Counted from the stretch's first letter, positions 9,199 to 20,431 are shown. The stretch: 64,000 bases of DNA from Pseudonocardia hierapolitana (GCF_007994075.1 NZ_VIWU01000001.1:3720001-3784000); one strand, 5' to 3'. Notes: generated by a model from the letters alone, not told the origin. Translations and numbers: made by a program.

Positions 9199-9231
9199 CT
9201 TGAGCGGAACACACTCAACTTTCCTGACGTT
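9199..9231 (+). promoter_or_regulatory. HAIR (HspR) operator overlapping a sigma-H/R-type promoter of clpB
   Basis: CTTGAGC-N7-ACTCAAC (9199-9219) matches the HAIR inverted repeat CTTGAGT-N7-ACTCAAG at 12 of 14 positions. Inside it, GGAAC (9206-9210) is followed after 18 nt by GTT (9229-9231), the spacing expected of actinobacterial sigma-R/SigH promoters. HspR bound here would cover the -35 element. The start codon of clpB lies about 50-60 nt further on. Confidence 0.8.
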
Positions 9232-9289
9232 GTTCCTCTCGACGGGCACGATGGTGCCCGGACGACCACGTGCAGGAGGAACCGAGGGG

Positions 9290-11902
<2,613 letters not shown>

Positions 11903-11956
11903 CGCCCCCGTGGCGTTCACGGTCGTCGGGGCCTTGCGCCGCTACGCTGCTCGACC

Positions 11957-12613
11957 GTGGGCCTCTCGTCGACGGTGTGGTTCGTCATAGCCGTGATCGC
12001 GCTGCTGGTAGGTGCAGTCTTGCTGCTCGCCGACAGCCGTCGCGGCTCCGGGGCGAAGGACCGGAAGCGGTGGGCCGCGCTGCGCGGCTGGGAGTTCCTG
12101 GACACCGATCCGGTGCTTCCCAGCCGCTGGCGCTACGGCACCATCCACCAGGGCGGCCCGGGCGTGGCACGGAACCTGATCAGCGGTGACGTGCCCACGC
12201 CGGACGGGCCCCGGATGGCGTACGTGTTCGACCACGAGCAGGCCGGGCGGCTGACCTCGGTGCTGGTCGCGGTGCAGCTGCAGGAGCCGCTGCCGGCGGC
12301 CGTCGAGCTGCGGCTCCCGTCGGCCCCGCTGCCCGACGACGCAGGGCTGGACCTGCTGCAGCCCGTCGGCGAGCGGTACGCGTTCGTCTCCGACGCCGCC
12401 GCGGTGCGTCCGTTGCTCACGCCGCGGCTCGCCACCGCCGCGGATGCGCTGGGCGACGACGTCGAGCTGCTCTGGGGTGAGGAGTCGTGGGTGCTCGCCA
12501 CGGCGCCGCTGAGCTCGAACGCCGAGCGCGTGCAGGACCTGCTCGCCGACCTCGCCGAGTTCGCCACCGCCCTGGAGCAGGGGCTCGGTGTGCGGCTCCG
12601 CAAGGAGTCCTGA
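11957..12613 (+). CDS. Conserved membrane-anchored protein (Rv0383c-like)
   Basis: The 218-residue protein starts at a GTG and has one N-terminal membrane helix (about residues 7-26), followed by a basic stretch and a soluble domain rich in leucine and acidic residues. No catalytic motif was recognised. Its place directly after clpB and before pyrE matches a conserved actinobacterial neighbourhood recalled from M. tuberculosis (Rv0384c-Rv0382c), so it is probably an orthologue of that uncharacterised family. The soluble part could face either side of the membrane; the basic residues after the helix favour a cytoplasmic C-terminal domain. Confidence 0.75.
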   Translation: MGLSSTVWFVIAVIALLVGAVLLLADSRRGSGAKDRKRWAALRGWEFLDTDPVLPSRWRYGTIHQGGPGVARNLISGDVPTPDGPRMAYVFDHEQAGRLTSVLVAVQLQEPLPAAVELRLPSAPLPDDAGLDLLQPVGERYAFVSDAAAVRPLLTPRLATAADALGDDVELLWGEESWVLATAPLSSNAERVQDLLADLAEFATALEQGLGVRLRKES

Positions 12614-12637
12614 GCGTCCACAAGTAGGGTCGGGGTC

Positions 12638-13426
12638 GTGCCCACCGCATTGATCACCGGGGCGACGTCGGGGATCGGTGCCGCCTTCGCGAGCAGACTC
12701 GCCCGGGACGGCCGTGACCTCGTGCTCGTCGCCCGCGACGGCGAGCGGCTGGAGGCGGCCGCCGCCCGGCACCGCGAGCGCGGGGTGTCCGTGCAGGTGC
12801 TGGCGGCCGACCTCACGACCGTCGAGGGGCGGGAGCGGGTCGCGGAGCGGCTGGCCGATCCGGATGCCCCGGTCGACCTGCTGGTCAACAACGCGGGCGC
12901 CACGCAGCCGCATCGCTTTCTGGCGGCCGACCCGGCCGCGTTGCTCCGCCAGCACGACCTCAACGTCACCGCCGTGCTGCAGCTGACGCGGGCCGCCGTG
13001 CCGGGGATGGTCCAGCGGGGGCGTGGTGCCGTGGTGAACGTGTCGAGCATGCTCGGATTCGTCACCGGCAGCCGCTCGACCTACACGGCCGAGAAGGCGT
13101 GGGTCACCGTCTTCACCGAGGGCATCGCGGCGACGCTCGCCGGCAGTGGGGTGCGCGCGCTCGTGCTGTGCCCCGGATTCGTCCGCACCGAGTTCCACGA
13201 GCGTGCCGGACTGGAGGTGGGCGCACGCCGCGGGCTCATGTGGCTGGACGCGGAGCGCGTCGTCGAGGAGTGTCTCGCCGACCTGGCGAGGGGGAAGGTG
13301 GTTTCCGTGCCGAGCCCGCAGTACAAGGTGCTCGCCGCCCTGATCGATCTGTTGCCGCGGCCGGTGCTGCGGCGGTTGATCGCCGCCGGCGAGCGGCGGG
13401 GTGAACGCAGCGAGGGCGAGCGATGA
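12638..13426 (+). CDS. Short-chain dehydrogenase/reductase (SDR)
   Basis: The 262-residue classical SDR has the cofactor-binding motif GATSGIG at residues 8-14, the NNAG motif (VNNAGATQP), the catalytic serine in NVSSML, and the tyrosine-lysine pair in YTAEKAW. An arginine after the second strand (VARDGE) favours NADP(H). The GTG start gives a standard-length N-terminus (MPTALITGATSG). The stop overlaps the pyrE start by ATGA, so the two are coupled. The substrate is unknown; similar proteins reduce fatty or steroid-like ketones. Confidence 0.88.
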   Translation: MPTALITGATSGIGAAFASRLARDGRDLVLVARDGERLEAAAARHRERGVSVQVLAADLTTVEGRERVAERLADPDAPVDLLVNNAGATQPHRFLAADPAALLRQHDLNVTAVLQLTRAAVPGMVQRGRGAVVNVSSMLGFVTGSRSTYTAEKAWVTVFTEGIAATLAGSGVRALVLCPGFVRTEFHERAGLEVGARRGLMWLDAERVVEECLADLARGKVVSVPSPQYKVLAALIDLLPRPVLRRLIAAGERRGERSEGER

Positions 13427-13992
13427 GCGCGGACAGCGAGCGCGAGGAGCTGGCGGCGCTGGTCCGCGAGCTGGGCGTGGTGCACGGGCGGGTCACGCTG
13501 TCCTCGGGCGCCGAGGCCGACTACTACATCGATCTGCGCCGCGTCACGCTCGAGCACCGGGCCGCCCCGCTCGTCGGGCGGCTGCTGCGGGTGCTCACGG
13601 CCGACTGGGAGTACTCCTCCGTCGGCGGCCTCACCCTCGGCGCCGACCCGGTGGCCGACGCCGTGCTGCACGCCGCGGCCGCCGAGCGCGCCATCGCGCC
13701 CGAGACCCCTCCGGTGGACGCGTTCGTCGTCCGCAAGAACACCAAGCAGCACGGGATGCAGCGGCTCATCGAGGGGCCGGACATCGCGGGCCGCACCGTG
13801 CTCGTCGTGGAGGACACCTCGACGACCGGCGCGTCGGTGCTCACGGCGGTCCACGCGGTTCGGGAGGCCGGAGCCGAGGTCGCCGGTGTCGCGACCGTGG
13901 TGGATCGCGACACCGGCGCCCGTGAAGCCATCGAGGCCGAGGGGGTGCGCTACCGCGCGCTGCTCGGCCTGGCCGACATCGGCCTCGCCTAG
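13423..13992 (+). CDS. pyrE: Orotate phosphoribosyltransferase
   Basis: The 189-residue enzyme makes orotidine 5'-monophosphate from orotate and PRPP in de novo UMP synthesis. The PRPP-binding loop is clear (VLVVEDTSTTGASV, about residues 126-139), as is the RKNTKQHG flexible-loop region that contributes catalytic lysines. Length and start (ATGA overlap with the SDR) are normal. The gene is separate from the rest of the pyrimidine operon, and follows clpB by two genes as in mycobacteria. Confidence 0.95.
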   Translation: MSADSEREELAALVRELGVVHGRVTLSSGAEADYYIDLRRVTLEHRAAPLVGRLLRVLTADWEYSSVGGLTLGADPVADAVLHAAAAERAIAPETPPVDAFVVRKNTKQHGMQRLIEGPDIAGRTVLVVEDTSTTGASVLTAVHAVREAGAEVAGVATVVDRDTGAREAIEAEGVRYRALLGLADIGLA

Positions 13993-14003
13993 CGGGGCAC
14001 TAG

Positions 14004-14996
14004 CTACTGGACGGTGATCCGGACTACGTCGAATGCCGGGGTCTGGTTCGCCCGCTGCATCATCGGGACGCGGTGGGACCCGTCACCGGCCCACACGGCG
14101 CACTGGGCGGTGCCGGCCGGTAGGCCGCTCACCGTGATGTTCACGGTGTCCGGGGCCTCACCGCCGCCGTTGTCCTGGGTGGCCAGGAAGAACTCCGGGG
14201 CCGGTGCCGCGTCGGGCGCCTCATCAGTGCTCTCGAGCATGCGGCAGGCCGTGTGGAAGTGGCCGCGCTGGATGCCGTCCTCGTTCAGGAACGAGCTCTC
14301 CCGGTAGTAGCCGCCGGCGGCGGCGCCGAGGAAGCGGTCGCGGATGAGGTTGCGGGTGCTCACCGAGATCGTGAACTCCTGGTCGGCGCCGACGGTCTGC
14401 GGCGCGTCCGTGATGAGCAGCGACGGGCTGTTGTCCTCATCCGCGACCTCCCCGAAGGAGGTCGAGACGCAGGCCGGCGCCACCTCGAACCCGGTGTGCG
14501 GTTCCAGCCGGCTGTTGGTGCAGTCCGTGCCGAGGACGTCGAGCTCGTCGTCGTCTTGTTTCTCGTCCTTCTCGTCCTTCTCGTCTTTCCCGTCCTCACC
14601 GTCGGCGGGAGGCGGCTTCTCCTCTTCATCGCGGCCGTTCCCCGGGTCGTTCTCGTCGCCCCGTGCGTCGTCCCCGTCGGTCTGACCGTCGTTCTGCTCG
14701 CCCTGCGCCGGGTCCCCGTCCTCCGAGGCATTTCCCTCATCGGCGGGTTCATCCTCGCCATCGGACTCGCCGGACTGCTCCTCGTCGGCTCCGCCCTCCG
14801 CGGCGGCGCCGTCCTCGTCGTCGATCGGCTCAGCGGCGTCGACACCACCAACCTCCACGGTGGTAGTGCCGGTGTCGCCGCTGTCGGCCAAGGCGGTTCC
14901 GCACGCGGTGGGTAGGAGCGTCACCACAACGGCGGCGGCGTAGAGAGCGATCTTGCGAGTGGTCGAGGGATGCCGGGCGGTGCTGTTCGGGGACAT
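14004..14996 (-). CDS. Secreted or lipid-anchored acidic protein, duplicate B
   Basis: The 330-residue exported protein has a signal segment ending in LLPTACGTALA. This could be a weak lipobox (cysteine at about 32) or a signal-peptidase I site after ALA. A disordered, extremely acidic linker (about residues 45-150, mostly D, E, G with runs such as KDEKDEKDEK) leads to a compact C-terminal domain with four cysteines (DCTNS, PACVS, HTACR, AQCAV) and an HFHTAC motif. The C-terminal domain is very similar to that of the adjacent gene, so the pair arose by tandem duplication. The domain was not recognised; four conserved cysteines suggest two disulfides. Confidence 0.75.
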   Translation of the reverse strand: MSPNSTARHPSTTRKIALYAAAVVVTLLPTACGTALADSGDTGTTTVEVGGVDAAEPIDDEDGAAAEGGADEEQSGESDGEDEPADEGNASEDGDPAQGEQNDGQTDGDDARGDENDPGNGRDEEEKPPPADGEDGKDEKDEKDEKQDDDELDVLGTDCTNSRLEPHTGFEVAPACVSTSFGEVADEDNSPSLLITDAPQTVGADQEFTISVSTRNLIRDRFLGAAAGGYYRESSFLNEDGIQRGHFHTACRMLESTDEAPDAAPAPEFFLATQDNGGGEAPDTVNITVSGLPAGTAQCAVWAGDGSHRVPMMQRANQTPAFDVVRITVQ

Positions 14997-15071
14997 GGGT
15001 CCTCAGTTCGGGGTCCGGGACGCGGCGGCCGGCGGGGAAGCACGGCCGCCGCGCTCCGATGCGGTCTTCTG

Positions 15072-16097
15072 CTACTGAACCGTGATGCGGACGGCGTCGA
15101 ATGCCGGTGTCTGGTTCGCCCGCTGCATCATCGGGGTGCGGTGAGAACCGTCGCCGGCCCACGACGCGCACTGGACGGTGCCCGCGGTGTCTATGCCGGG
15201 CACCGTGATCTCCACCGTGTCCGGAGCCGCACCGCCACCGTTGTCCTGCGTGGCGACGAAGAACTCCGGGGCCGGTGCCGCGTCGGGCGCCTCAGCGGTG
15301 CTATCGAGCACCCGGCACGCCGTGTGGAAGTGACCACGCTGGAGGCCCTCCTCGTTCAGGAAAGAGCTCTCCAGGTAGTAGCCGCCGGCGGCGGCGCCGA
15401 GGAAGCGGTCGCGGACGAGGTTGCGGGTGCTCACCGCGATCGTGAAGTCCTCGCCGACGGCCACGGTCTGCGGGGCCTCCGTGATGAGCAGCGACGGGCT
15501 GTTCTCCTCCGCCGCGACCTCACCGAAGGAGGTGGAGACGCAGGCCGGTGCCACCTCGAACCCGGTGTGCGGTTCCAGCTGGCTGTTGGTGCAGTCCGTG
15601 CCGAGGACGTCGAGCCCGTTGTTGCCTTCGTTGCCGCCTTCGTTGGCGGGGGGCGGCGGCTCCACTCCGCCGTCGGGCTTGCCGGGTCGGCCTCCGGCCT
15701 GGCCGCCCTCATTACCGCGACCGTCGCCGATGTCCCGGCCGCCTCGGCCATCGCCTCGGCCATCGTTGTTCCGGCCGTCGTTCCGACCGCGCTGCTGGGC
15801 CGCCTCACCTTCCTCGGGTGGCGGTTCCTCCGCAACGGCGCCGGCCGGCTCCTCGCCCTGTTGGGCGCCTTGCTCTGCGGCGCCTTCCTCCGCGGGGGCG
15901 TCGTTCGCAGCGGCGTCGCCCTCGTCAGGGATCGGCTCAGCTGCCGATACACCACCGACCTCCACGACTTCAGGAGCGCTGTCGTCGGCGTAGGCGGCGC
16001 CACAAGCGGTGGGTAACACTGTCACTACGAGAGCGGCGGCGCAGAGACCGATCTTCCGCCGGGTAGAGAAATGTCGGGCTGTACTGCTCGGGGACAT
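15072..16097 (-). CDS. Secreted or lipid-anchored acidic protein, duplicate A
   Basis: The 341-residue paralogue of the next gene has the same plan: signal segment with VLPTACGAAYA, a low-complexity linker (here rich in E, G, N, R and P, about 40-160) and the conserved C-terminal domain with four cysteines and HFHTAC. Both genes share a near-identical leader (CCCCGAAC, then GGA-rich, then CCCATG), so the ribosome-binding region was duplicated as well. The linkers have diverged while the C-terminal domain is preserved, implying selection on that domain. Function is unknown; an extracellular structural, metal-binding or electron-transfer role is possible given the neighbours. Confidence 0.75.
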   Translation of the reverse strand: MSPSSTARHFSTRRKIGLCAAALVVTVLPTACGAAYADDSAPEVVEVGGVSAAEPIPDEGDAAANDAPAEEGAAEQGAQQGEEPAGAVAEEPPPEEGEAAQQRGRNDGRNNDGRGDGRGGRDIGDGRGNEGGQAGGRPGKPDGGVEPPPPANEGGNEGNNGLDVLGTDCTNSQLEPHTGFEVAPACVSTSFGEVAAEENSPSLLITEAPQTVAVGEDFTIAVSTRNLVRDRFLGAAAGGYYLESSFLNEEGLQRGHFHTACRVLDSTAEAPDAAPAPEFFVATQDNGGGAAPDTVEITVPGIDTAGTVQCASWAGDGSHRTPMMQRANQTPAFDAVRITVQ

Positions 16098-16173
16098 GGG
16101 TCCTCCGTTCGGGGATCGGGGACAGGCACACCGGCGGATGGGCCGCCGGTGCTGCGGCGCGGAGAGCGGGGAG

Positions 16174-17325
16174 CTAGCGCCGCGTCGAGTGCCGTGCTCG
16201 CCGGGAGCGCGGCATCCGGTGGGAACCGGACGTGGAGGCGGATCGGTGTGAGCCGGTGTCGCTGACGGCTCGCTGGGAGCCGGTGTCGGTGACCGATCGG
16301 TATGAGCCGGAGTCGTCGACGGACCGGTGGGAGCCGGAGTCGGTCGCGGCCCGCTGGGGCCCGGTGTCGACCAGCGCGGTGGTGCTGCGGGTCCTCCTGA
16401 CCGCGGCGTGTCCGCCGGAGTCCGGGGACAGCCGGTAGGCGCCGGTGTCCGAGACCGTGGCCACGGGGACGTCGCTGATCACGGGGATCGGGCCGGTGTC
16501 GTCGATGCCCATGCCGCGCGGTGCCGGAATCGCGGCCACCGCGGTGAGCTCCGGGAGGCGCGTGGCGGGATGCGAGATCGGAGGCTGGGGGACGGTGACG
16601 CGCTGACGGCGGCTGGGGGCCGTCCGGTTGCGCAGGCCCCAGAAGAGGGCGATCGCGGCGAGCAGCGCGGCGATGAACACGAGGAACGGCACGAGCAGGT
16701 CGCTCATCTCGGTGCCGCCGCCGAGCAGGCCGGGGCCGTGGTGGGGCAGCGCCGAGTAGTCGACCAGCCCGGTGCTCTCCAGGTACTGGTGATGGCGAGT
16801 GACGAACTCGTTGCCCGTTTCGGCGAACGTTCGGATGAGGTCGTTCTGGGTGCTGCTGCGCACCTCGGAGATCACCGGGAGGATCTGCCCGTGGGCCTCG
16901 CGCACGATCTGCACGAACGTGCGGTCGTAGTCCGAGCCGGTCTTCGACGAGATCTCGGACATCCACGCCATCTGCTGGGCGTTGGGCCCGCTGGGCAGCG
17001 GAACGCCGAGCTGGTCGGCGACCTTGCGCACCTCCTCGTCGAGCTGGGCGTGTTCCTCGGCGAGCTTGCGGCCGACCTCGCGTACCTCGCCGCGGGTGGC
17101 CATCTGCTCGGCCTGCTGGCCGGTGGGACCTTCCCACAGCCCGGCGAGCCGGACCCTGACGAGCAGGTCCCGATCGGCGGGCCCGAGCGGGCCCCACTGC
17201 GTCTGCGTCCAACCGCTCGTGCCGGGTGCCCCGGTGGCCCAGGACTGGTACACCGAGGCCGAGACGGCGAGCAGCACCGTGATGACGACGGCACCGCGGA
17301 GTATTCGGGGGATCCGGCGGAGCAT
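16174..17325 (-). CDS. DUF4142 protein with C-terminal membrane helix and nonapeptide repeats
   Basis: The 383-residue protein has an N-terminal signal or anchor helix (about 10-28), then a helical DUF4142-type (ferritin-like fold) domain (about 45-200) with the characteristic LVRVRLAGLWEGPTGQQA start. A second membrane helix follows (about 210-230), then a low-complexity tail. The tail holds six D-[ST]-G-x-x-R nonapeptides (residues 320-373) and ends in an arginine-rich segment. The two helices would put the DUF4142 domain outside and the repeat tail inside. DUF4142 has no settled function. The gene lies between the ferric-reductase-like gene and the secreted pair on the same strand. Confidence 0.8.
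   Translation of the reverse strand: MLRRIPRILRGAVVITVLLAVSASVYQSWATGAPGTSGWTQTQWGPLGPADRDLLVRVRLAGLWEGPTGQQAEQMATRGEVREVGRKLAEEHAQLDEEVRKVADQLGVPLPSGPNAQQMAWMSEISSKTGSDYDRTFVQIVREAHGQILPVISEVRSSTQNDLIRTFAETGNEFVTRHHQYLESTGLVDYSALPHHGPGLLGGGTEMSDLLVPFLVFIAALLAAIALFWGLRNRTAPSRRQRVTVPQPPISHPATRLPELTAVAAIPAPRGMGIDDTGPIPVISDVPVATVSDTGAYRLSPDSGGHAAVRRTRSTTALVDTGPQRAATDSGSHRSVDDSGSYRSVTDTGSQRAVSDTGSHRSASTSGSHRMPRSRRARHSTRR
16207..16368 (-). repeat. Six tandem 27-bp units inside the DUF4142 gene
   Basis: Each 27-bp unit encodes nine residues of the form D-T/S-G-S-H/Y/Q-R-S/A-x-x. Units differ by several bases, so the array is old rather than freshly expanded. It encodes the cytoplasmic tail and may vary in copy number between strains. 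Confidence 0.8.
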
Positions 17326-17373
17326 GGGGGCCTTCCTCTTGGGGAGCGAGGGGGGAGCTGGGGGAGCGCTCGC

Positions 17374-18729
17374 TCAAGCCATGTCGAACTGTTCGGTGTA
17401 GATGCGGTCGGGAGCGGCGCCGAGGAGGTCCAGGGCGCCGAGGGCGTCGGTGACGAGGGCCGGCGGACCGCAGATGAAGTAGTCCACCTCCGCCGGGGGC
17501 GGGGTTCCGCCGAGCACCGCCGAGAGCAGCTCGGCGTTGACGTCCCCGGTGGGACCCGACCAGCCCTCCACGGGCCGGCGCAGCACCTCGGTGACCTCGA
17601 GGTCGACGATGCGCCGCAGCTGCGCGAGCTCCGCCCGGAACAGCAGGTCCTCCGGGGCGCTCGCGACGACGATGAGTCGGTACGGGCGCGGGTCGCACCG
17701 ATGGGCGGCGGTACGCAGCATGCTCATCATCGGGGTGATGCCGACGCCGCCGGCGATCATGACGAAGCCTGCCGACGTCTCGACGTCGTTGGTGAAGGCA
17801 CCGTGCGGCCCGTCCACCCACACGGTGGCGCCGATGGGGAGGCGGCGCAGCGCGCGGGTGAAGTCGCCCGTGTGGCGGATCGTGAACTCGGTGGCGTCGG
17901 AGTGGGCGCTCGACGCGATGGTGAAGGGGTGTTCCTCGGCCATCGCGGAGCGGCCCAGGCGGATCCAGGCGAACTGGCCGGGGGCGAACGCCCATGTCGT
18001 CGCGGGCCCGCCGGACCGGCTGCACGGTTCGAGCACCAGCGTGCTCACCGTGGGGTTCTCGCGGCGGATGTCGCGGACGACGAACTCGGTGGACGGGTCG
18101 AACAGCCGGCGCCATACCCAGCGGTGCCCGAAGACCACCGCGAGCAGCAGGACGAGGAGCACGAACATCGGGCCGATCGTGGCGTCGCGCACCAGCTGGT
18201 CGAGCAGCCAGACGTGCAGCGCCGCGGCGACGAGCGCGGTGGCCGCGAGCGTGACGTGCGACCACTTCCACAGCTCGTAGGACAGCCGGGCCTGGTTCCG
18301 CATCACGGTCAGGCCGGCCAGTGCGACGAGCGCCAGCGTCGAGACGGTGGCCGCCTTCGCCCGGCCGGGGGCCGAGGTGAGGTCGAGCAGGGTGACGTTG
18401 GCCGGGTCGGCCGCCACCACGCAGGCGAGGTGGGCGAACACGAGCGCCGCGGTGACCACCCCGAGGAATCGGTGCAGGTCGATCACCGACTCGATGCCGA
18501 AGGCGCGGTTGAGCGAGCGCAAGCGTGACGGCAGCACGGCGGCGGACACGAGTGCCGACAGCGCGAGAAGACCGGTGAGCACCGAGAGCCGGTGCCAGAG
18601 CCCACCGGACGACGACAGCGCGAGGTAGGCGAGCGCCGGGACGCCGATGACGGCCCCGAGTCCGCTCAACCACGACACGCGCAGTAGCCGCTGCTCCATG
18701 GCCGGTGACCGTAAGAGGTGGCGCGGCAT
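17374..18729 (-). CDS. Ferric-reductase-like transmembrane flavoprotein
   Basis: The product of up to 451 residues has about six membrane helices in its first 220 residues (ferric-reductase-like transmembrane domain, with histidines in DLHRFLG, FAHLA, KWSHV and ALHVWLL that could bind haem). A cytoplasmic FAD domain follows (APGQFAWI, HPFTIASS), then an NAD(P) domain (IAGGVGITPMMSML) and a terminal CGPPALV. It should pass electrons from NAD(P)H across the membrane. The start could be the ATG at 18729 or at 18699 (MEQRLL). It leads a four-gene same-strand cluster with a DUF4142 protein and two secreted acidic proteins, suggesting a joint envelope redox function. Confidence 0.85.
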   Translation of the reverse strand: MPRHLLRSPAMEQRLLRVSWLSGLGAVIGVPALAYLALSSSGGLWHRLSVLTGLLALSALVSAAVLPSRLRSLNRAFGIESVIDLHRFLGVVTAALVFAHLACVVAADPANVTLLDLTSAPGRAKAATVSTLALVALAGLTVMRNQARLSYELWKWSHVTLAATALVAAALHVWLLDQLVRDATIGPMFVLLVLLLAVVFGHRWVWRRLFDPSTEFVVRDIRRENPTVSTLVLEPCSRSGGPATTWAFAPGQFAWIRLGRSAMAEEHPFTIASSAHSDATEFTIRHTGDFTRALRRLPIGATVWVDGPHGAFTNDVETSAGFVMIAGGVGITPMMSMLRTAAHRCDPRPYRLIVVASAPEDLLFRAELAQLRRIVDLEVTEVLRRPVEGWSGPTGDVNAELLSAVLGGTPPPAEVDYFICGPPALVTDALGALDLLGAAPDRIYTEQFDMA

Positions 18730-19426
18730 CGTGGTTGCGAAGCTGAGAGTGCAGTGGGCCGGAAGCGGTTGCCGGCGCGACGAATGGCGTCGGATTGCAC
18801 CGTTTGCCGTAATGGTTGGACCGAACGCGACGTAACGCCTTCAGGCAGTGACCGCTCATCCTTGCGATTCGGACGGATCACGCCATTCGTCGACGGCCCT
18901 GTACCGCAGGGGGACGTCACTGCGTGCGAGCGGCGCCGGCGCGTCGCCGGACGGGTCGACGACCGGGCGACCCGTGATCATTCCGAGACGAAAAGCGCCG
19001 CAACCGTTCGGCGCATTCCCAGGCCGGAGGCTCGCCGCGTACCCCGAGATCACCGCCAGGTCACGGCAGGGGACGCCACGGCTCGCCGTCCCGATGCCCG
19101 GCTCGGCCCCTGCTGGTCGTCCTGGCGACGGCGCTCCCGCCGTCGGTGGCGCCCCGAATACGACTTCGGGAGACCGGCAAACCCCATGCCTTCCTCGATG
19201 CCGGCGCGTTCATGAACATGTTCTCAGGTGCCGGCATCGTCGAGATCGAGTCGCTGTTCCGGAAGCGCGTTGCGCTACGGCGCTCGCGTTTCCCGCCCGC
19301 CGACCCGCGAGCCGACCGACACCGGTATCGCTGCCTCGGCGGCTCCCTGACGCATCGCCGGGAACCCCTCCCCGGGTCCGTGACGATCCTGCGCGACGTG
19401 GAGAGCGCCTTCGGGAACGCGGCGGC
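18730..19426. other. Non-coding or decayed stretch
   Basis: About 700 bp hold no recognisable intact gene. Open frames exist on both strands but lack domain signatures, ribosome-binding sites and typical codon bias. The part nearest 18730-18850 is probably the promoter region of the ferric-reductase cluster. The rest leads into a kinase-like remnant and could be the decayed upstream part of an old locus. Confidence 0.5.
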
Positions 19427-19642
19427 CTGCTCGTCGGGGGTCGTTACCGGCTGCACGAGCAGCTCGGCGGTGACGATCGTTCCCAGGTGTGGCGGGCCAC
19501 CGACGAGGTGCGGGGCCGGATCGTCGCGTACGTCGAAGCGGTGTCGGTCTACGTCTACGACCAGCGCGCGGGCGCCGATACGTGCGGTGCGGCGACGGCG
19601 GTCGCCGGTGCCGCGGTGGCGAAGCTCCCCGCGCCGAGCTGA
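19427..19642 (+). pseudogene. Remnant of a Ser/Thr protein kinase N-terminus
   Basis: The frame beginning near LLVGGRYRLHEQLGG and continuing with SQVWRATDEVRGRIVAY resembles the start of an actinobacterial PknB-type kinase, with the glycine-rich loop after GRYRL. The glycine loop is damaged (GGDDRS instead of GxGxxG) and the VAVK lysine is replaced by VAYV. The frame then runs into unrelated alanine-rich sequence and stops at 19642. No catalytic loop exists. It is read as a fragment, not a working kinase. Confidence 0.5.
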
Positions 19643-19671
19643 GGCGGGCGTCCGGCAGGCATCATCGCCGC

Positions 19672-20340
19672 ATGGATGTGGAGGCCGACGTGGCCGGGCC
19701 CAGCGAGTGGGCGGTTGCGGGCCAGGTGGGTGTGGGGCCGTGGCCGGGTGGACCCGCGGCGTGGCCGCGCGACGAACGGTACGACCCCGAGCTGCTCGAG
19801 CACGGCGACTCGCGCAACGTGGTGGACGCGTACCGCTACTGGCGCCGCGACGCGGTGGCCGCCGACCTGGTGCGCCGCGCCCACCCGTTCCACGTCGCCA
19901 TCGAGAACTTCGGCCACGACCACAACATCGGCACCGTGGTGCGCACGGCCAACGCGTTCGCCGCGGCGGGCGTGCACATCGTCGGCCGCAGGCGGTGGAA
20001 CCGGCGCGGCGCGATGGTGACCGACCGCTATCTGCGGGTGCATCACCACGACGACGTGGCAGGCCTCGAGGAGTTCGCCCGCGCGCACGGCCTCACCTTG
20101 GTGGCGGTGGACAACACCCCCGGAGCTGCGCGGATCGAGACCGCCCGCCTGCCGCGGGAGTGCATGCTGCTCTTCGGCCAGGAAGGCCCCGGGGTGACCG
20201 ATGAGGCCCACGCCGCGGCCGCGCTGACCGTCTCCATCGCCCAGTTCGGCTCCACCCGGTCGATCAACGCGGGCGTGGCCGCCGGCATCGCGATGCACGC
20301 TTGGATCCGGCAGCACGCCGACCTCGAGGCCGCGTGGTAG
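19672..20340 (+). CDS. TrmH/SpoU-family RNA 2'-O-methyltransferase
   Basis: The 222-residue protein belongs to the SPOUT methyltransferases, which use S-adenosylmethionine bound in a knotted fold. Motif 1 is visible as ENFGHDHNIGTVVRTANAF, motif 2 as LLFGQEGPGVTDEA, and motif 3 as SIAQFGSTRSINAGVAAGI. The N-terminal 60 residues are a lineage-specific extension. It modifies a ribose in tRNA or rRNA; the exact target cannot be read. A similar gene (Rv0380c) lies near pyrE in M. tuberculosis, supporting vertical inheritance. Confidence 0.9.
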   Translation: MDVEADVAGPSEWAVAGQVGVGPWPGGPAAWPRDERYDPELLEHGDSRNVVDAYRYWRRDAVAADLVRRAHPFHVAIENFGHDHNIGTVVRTANAFAAAGVHIVGRRRWNRRGAMVTDRYLRVHHHDDVAGLEEFARAHGLTLVAVDNTPGAARIETARLPRECMLLFGQEGPGVTDEAHAAAALTVSIAQFGSTRSINAGVAAGIAMHAWIRQHADLEAAW

Positions 20341-20431
20341 TGGGACAGCGCGGCCACGCGCCCCACATGGGCCGGGAGGCCTGCGAGGACCGTGTCGAGC
20401 GCGCGGTGCCGCCATCGCCCGCGTTCAGGCG

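Noticed and set aside
18848..19642. 264-codon frame leading into the kinase-like fragment
   Set aside because: Only the last 70 or so codons resemble a protein; the rest is arginine/proline-rich and unsupported.
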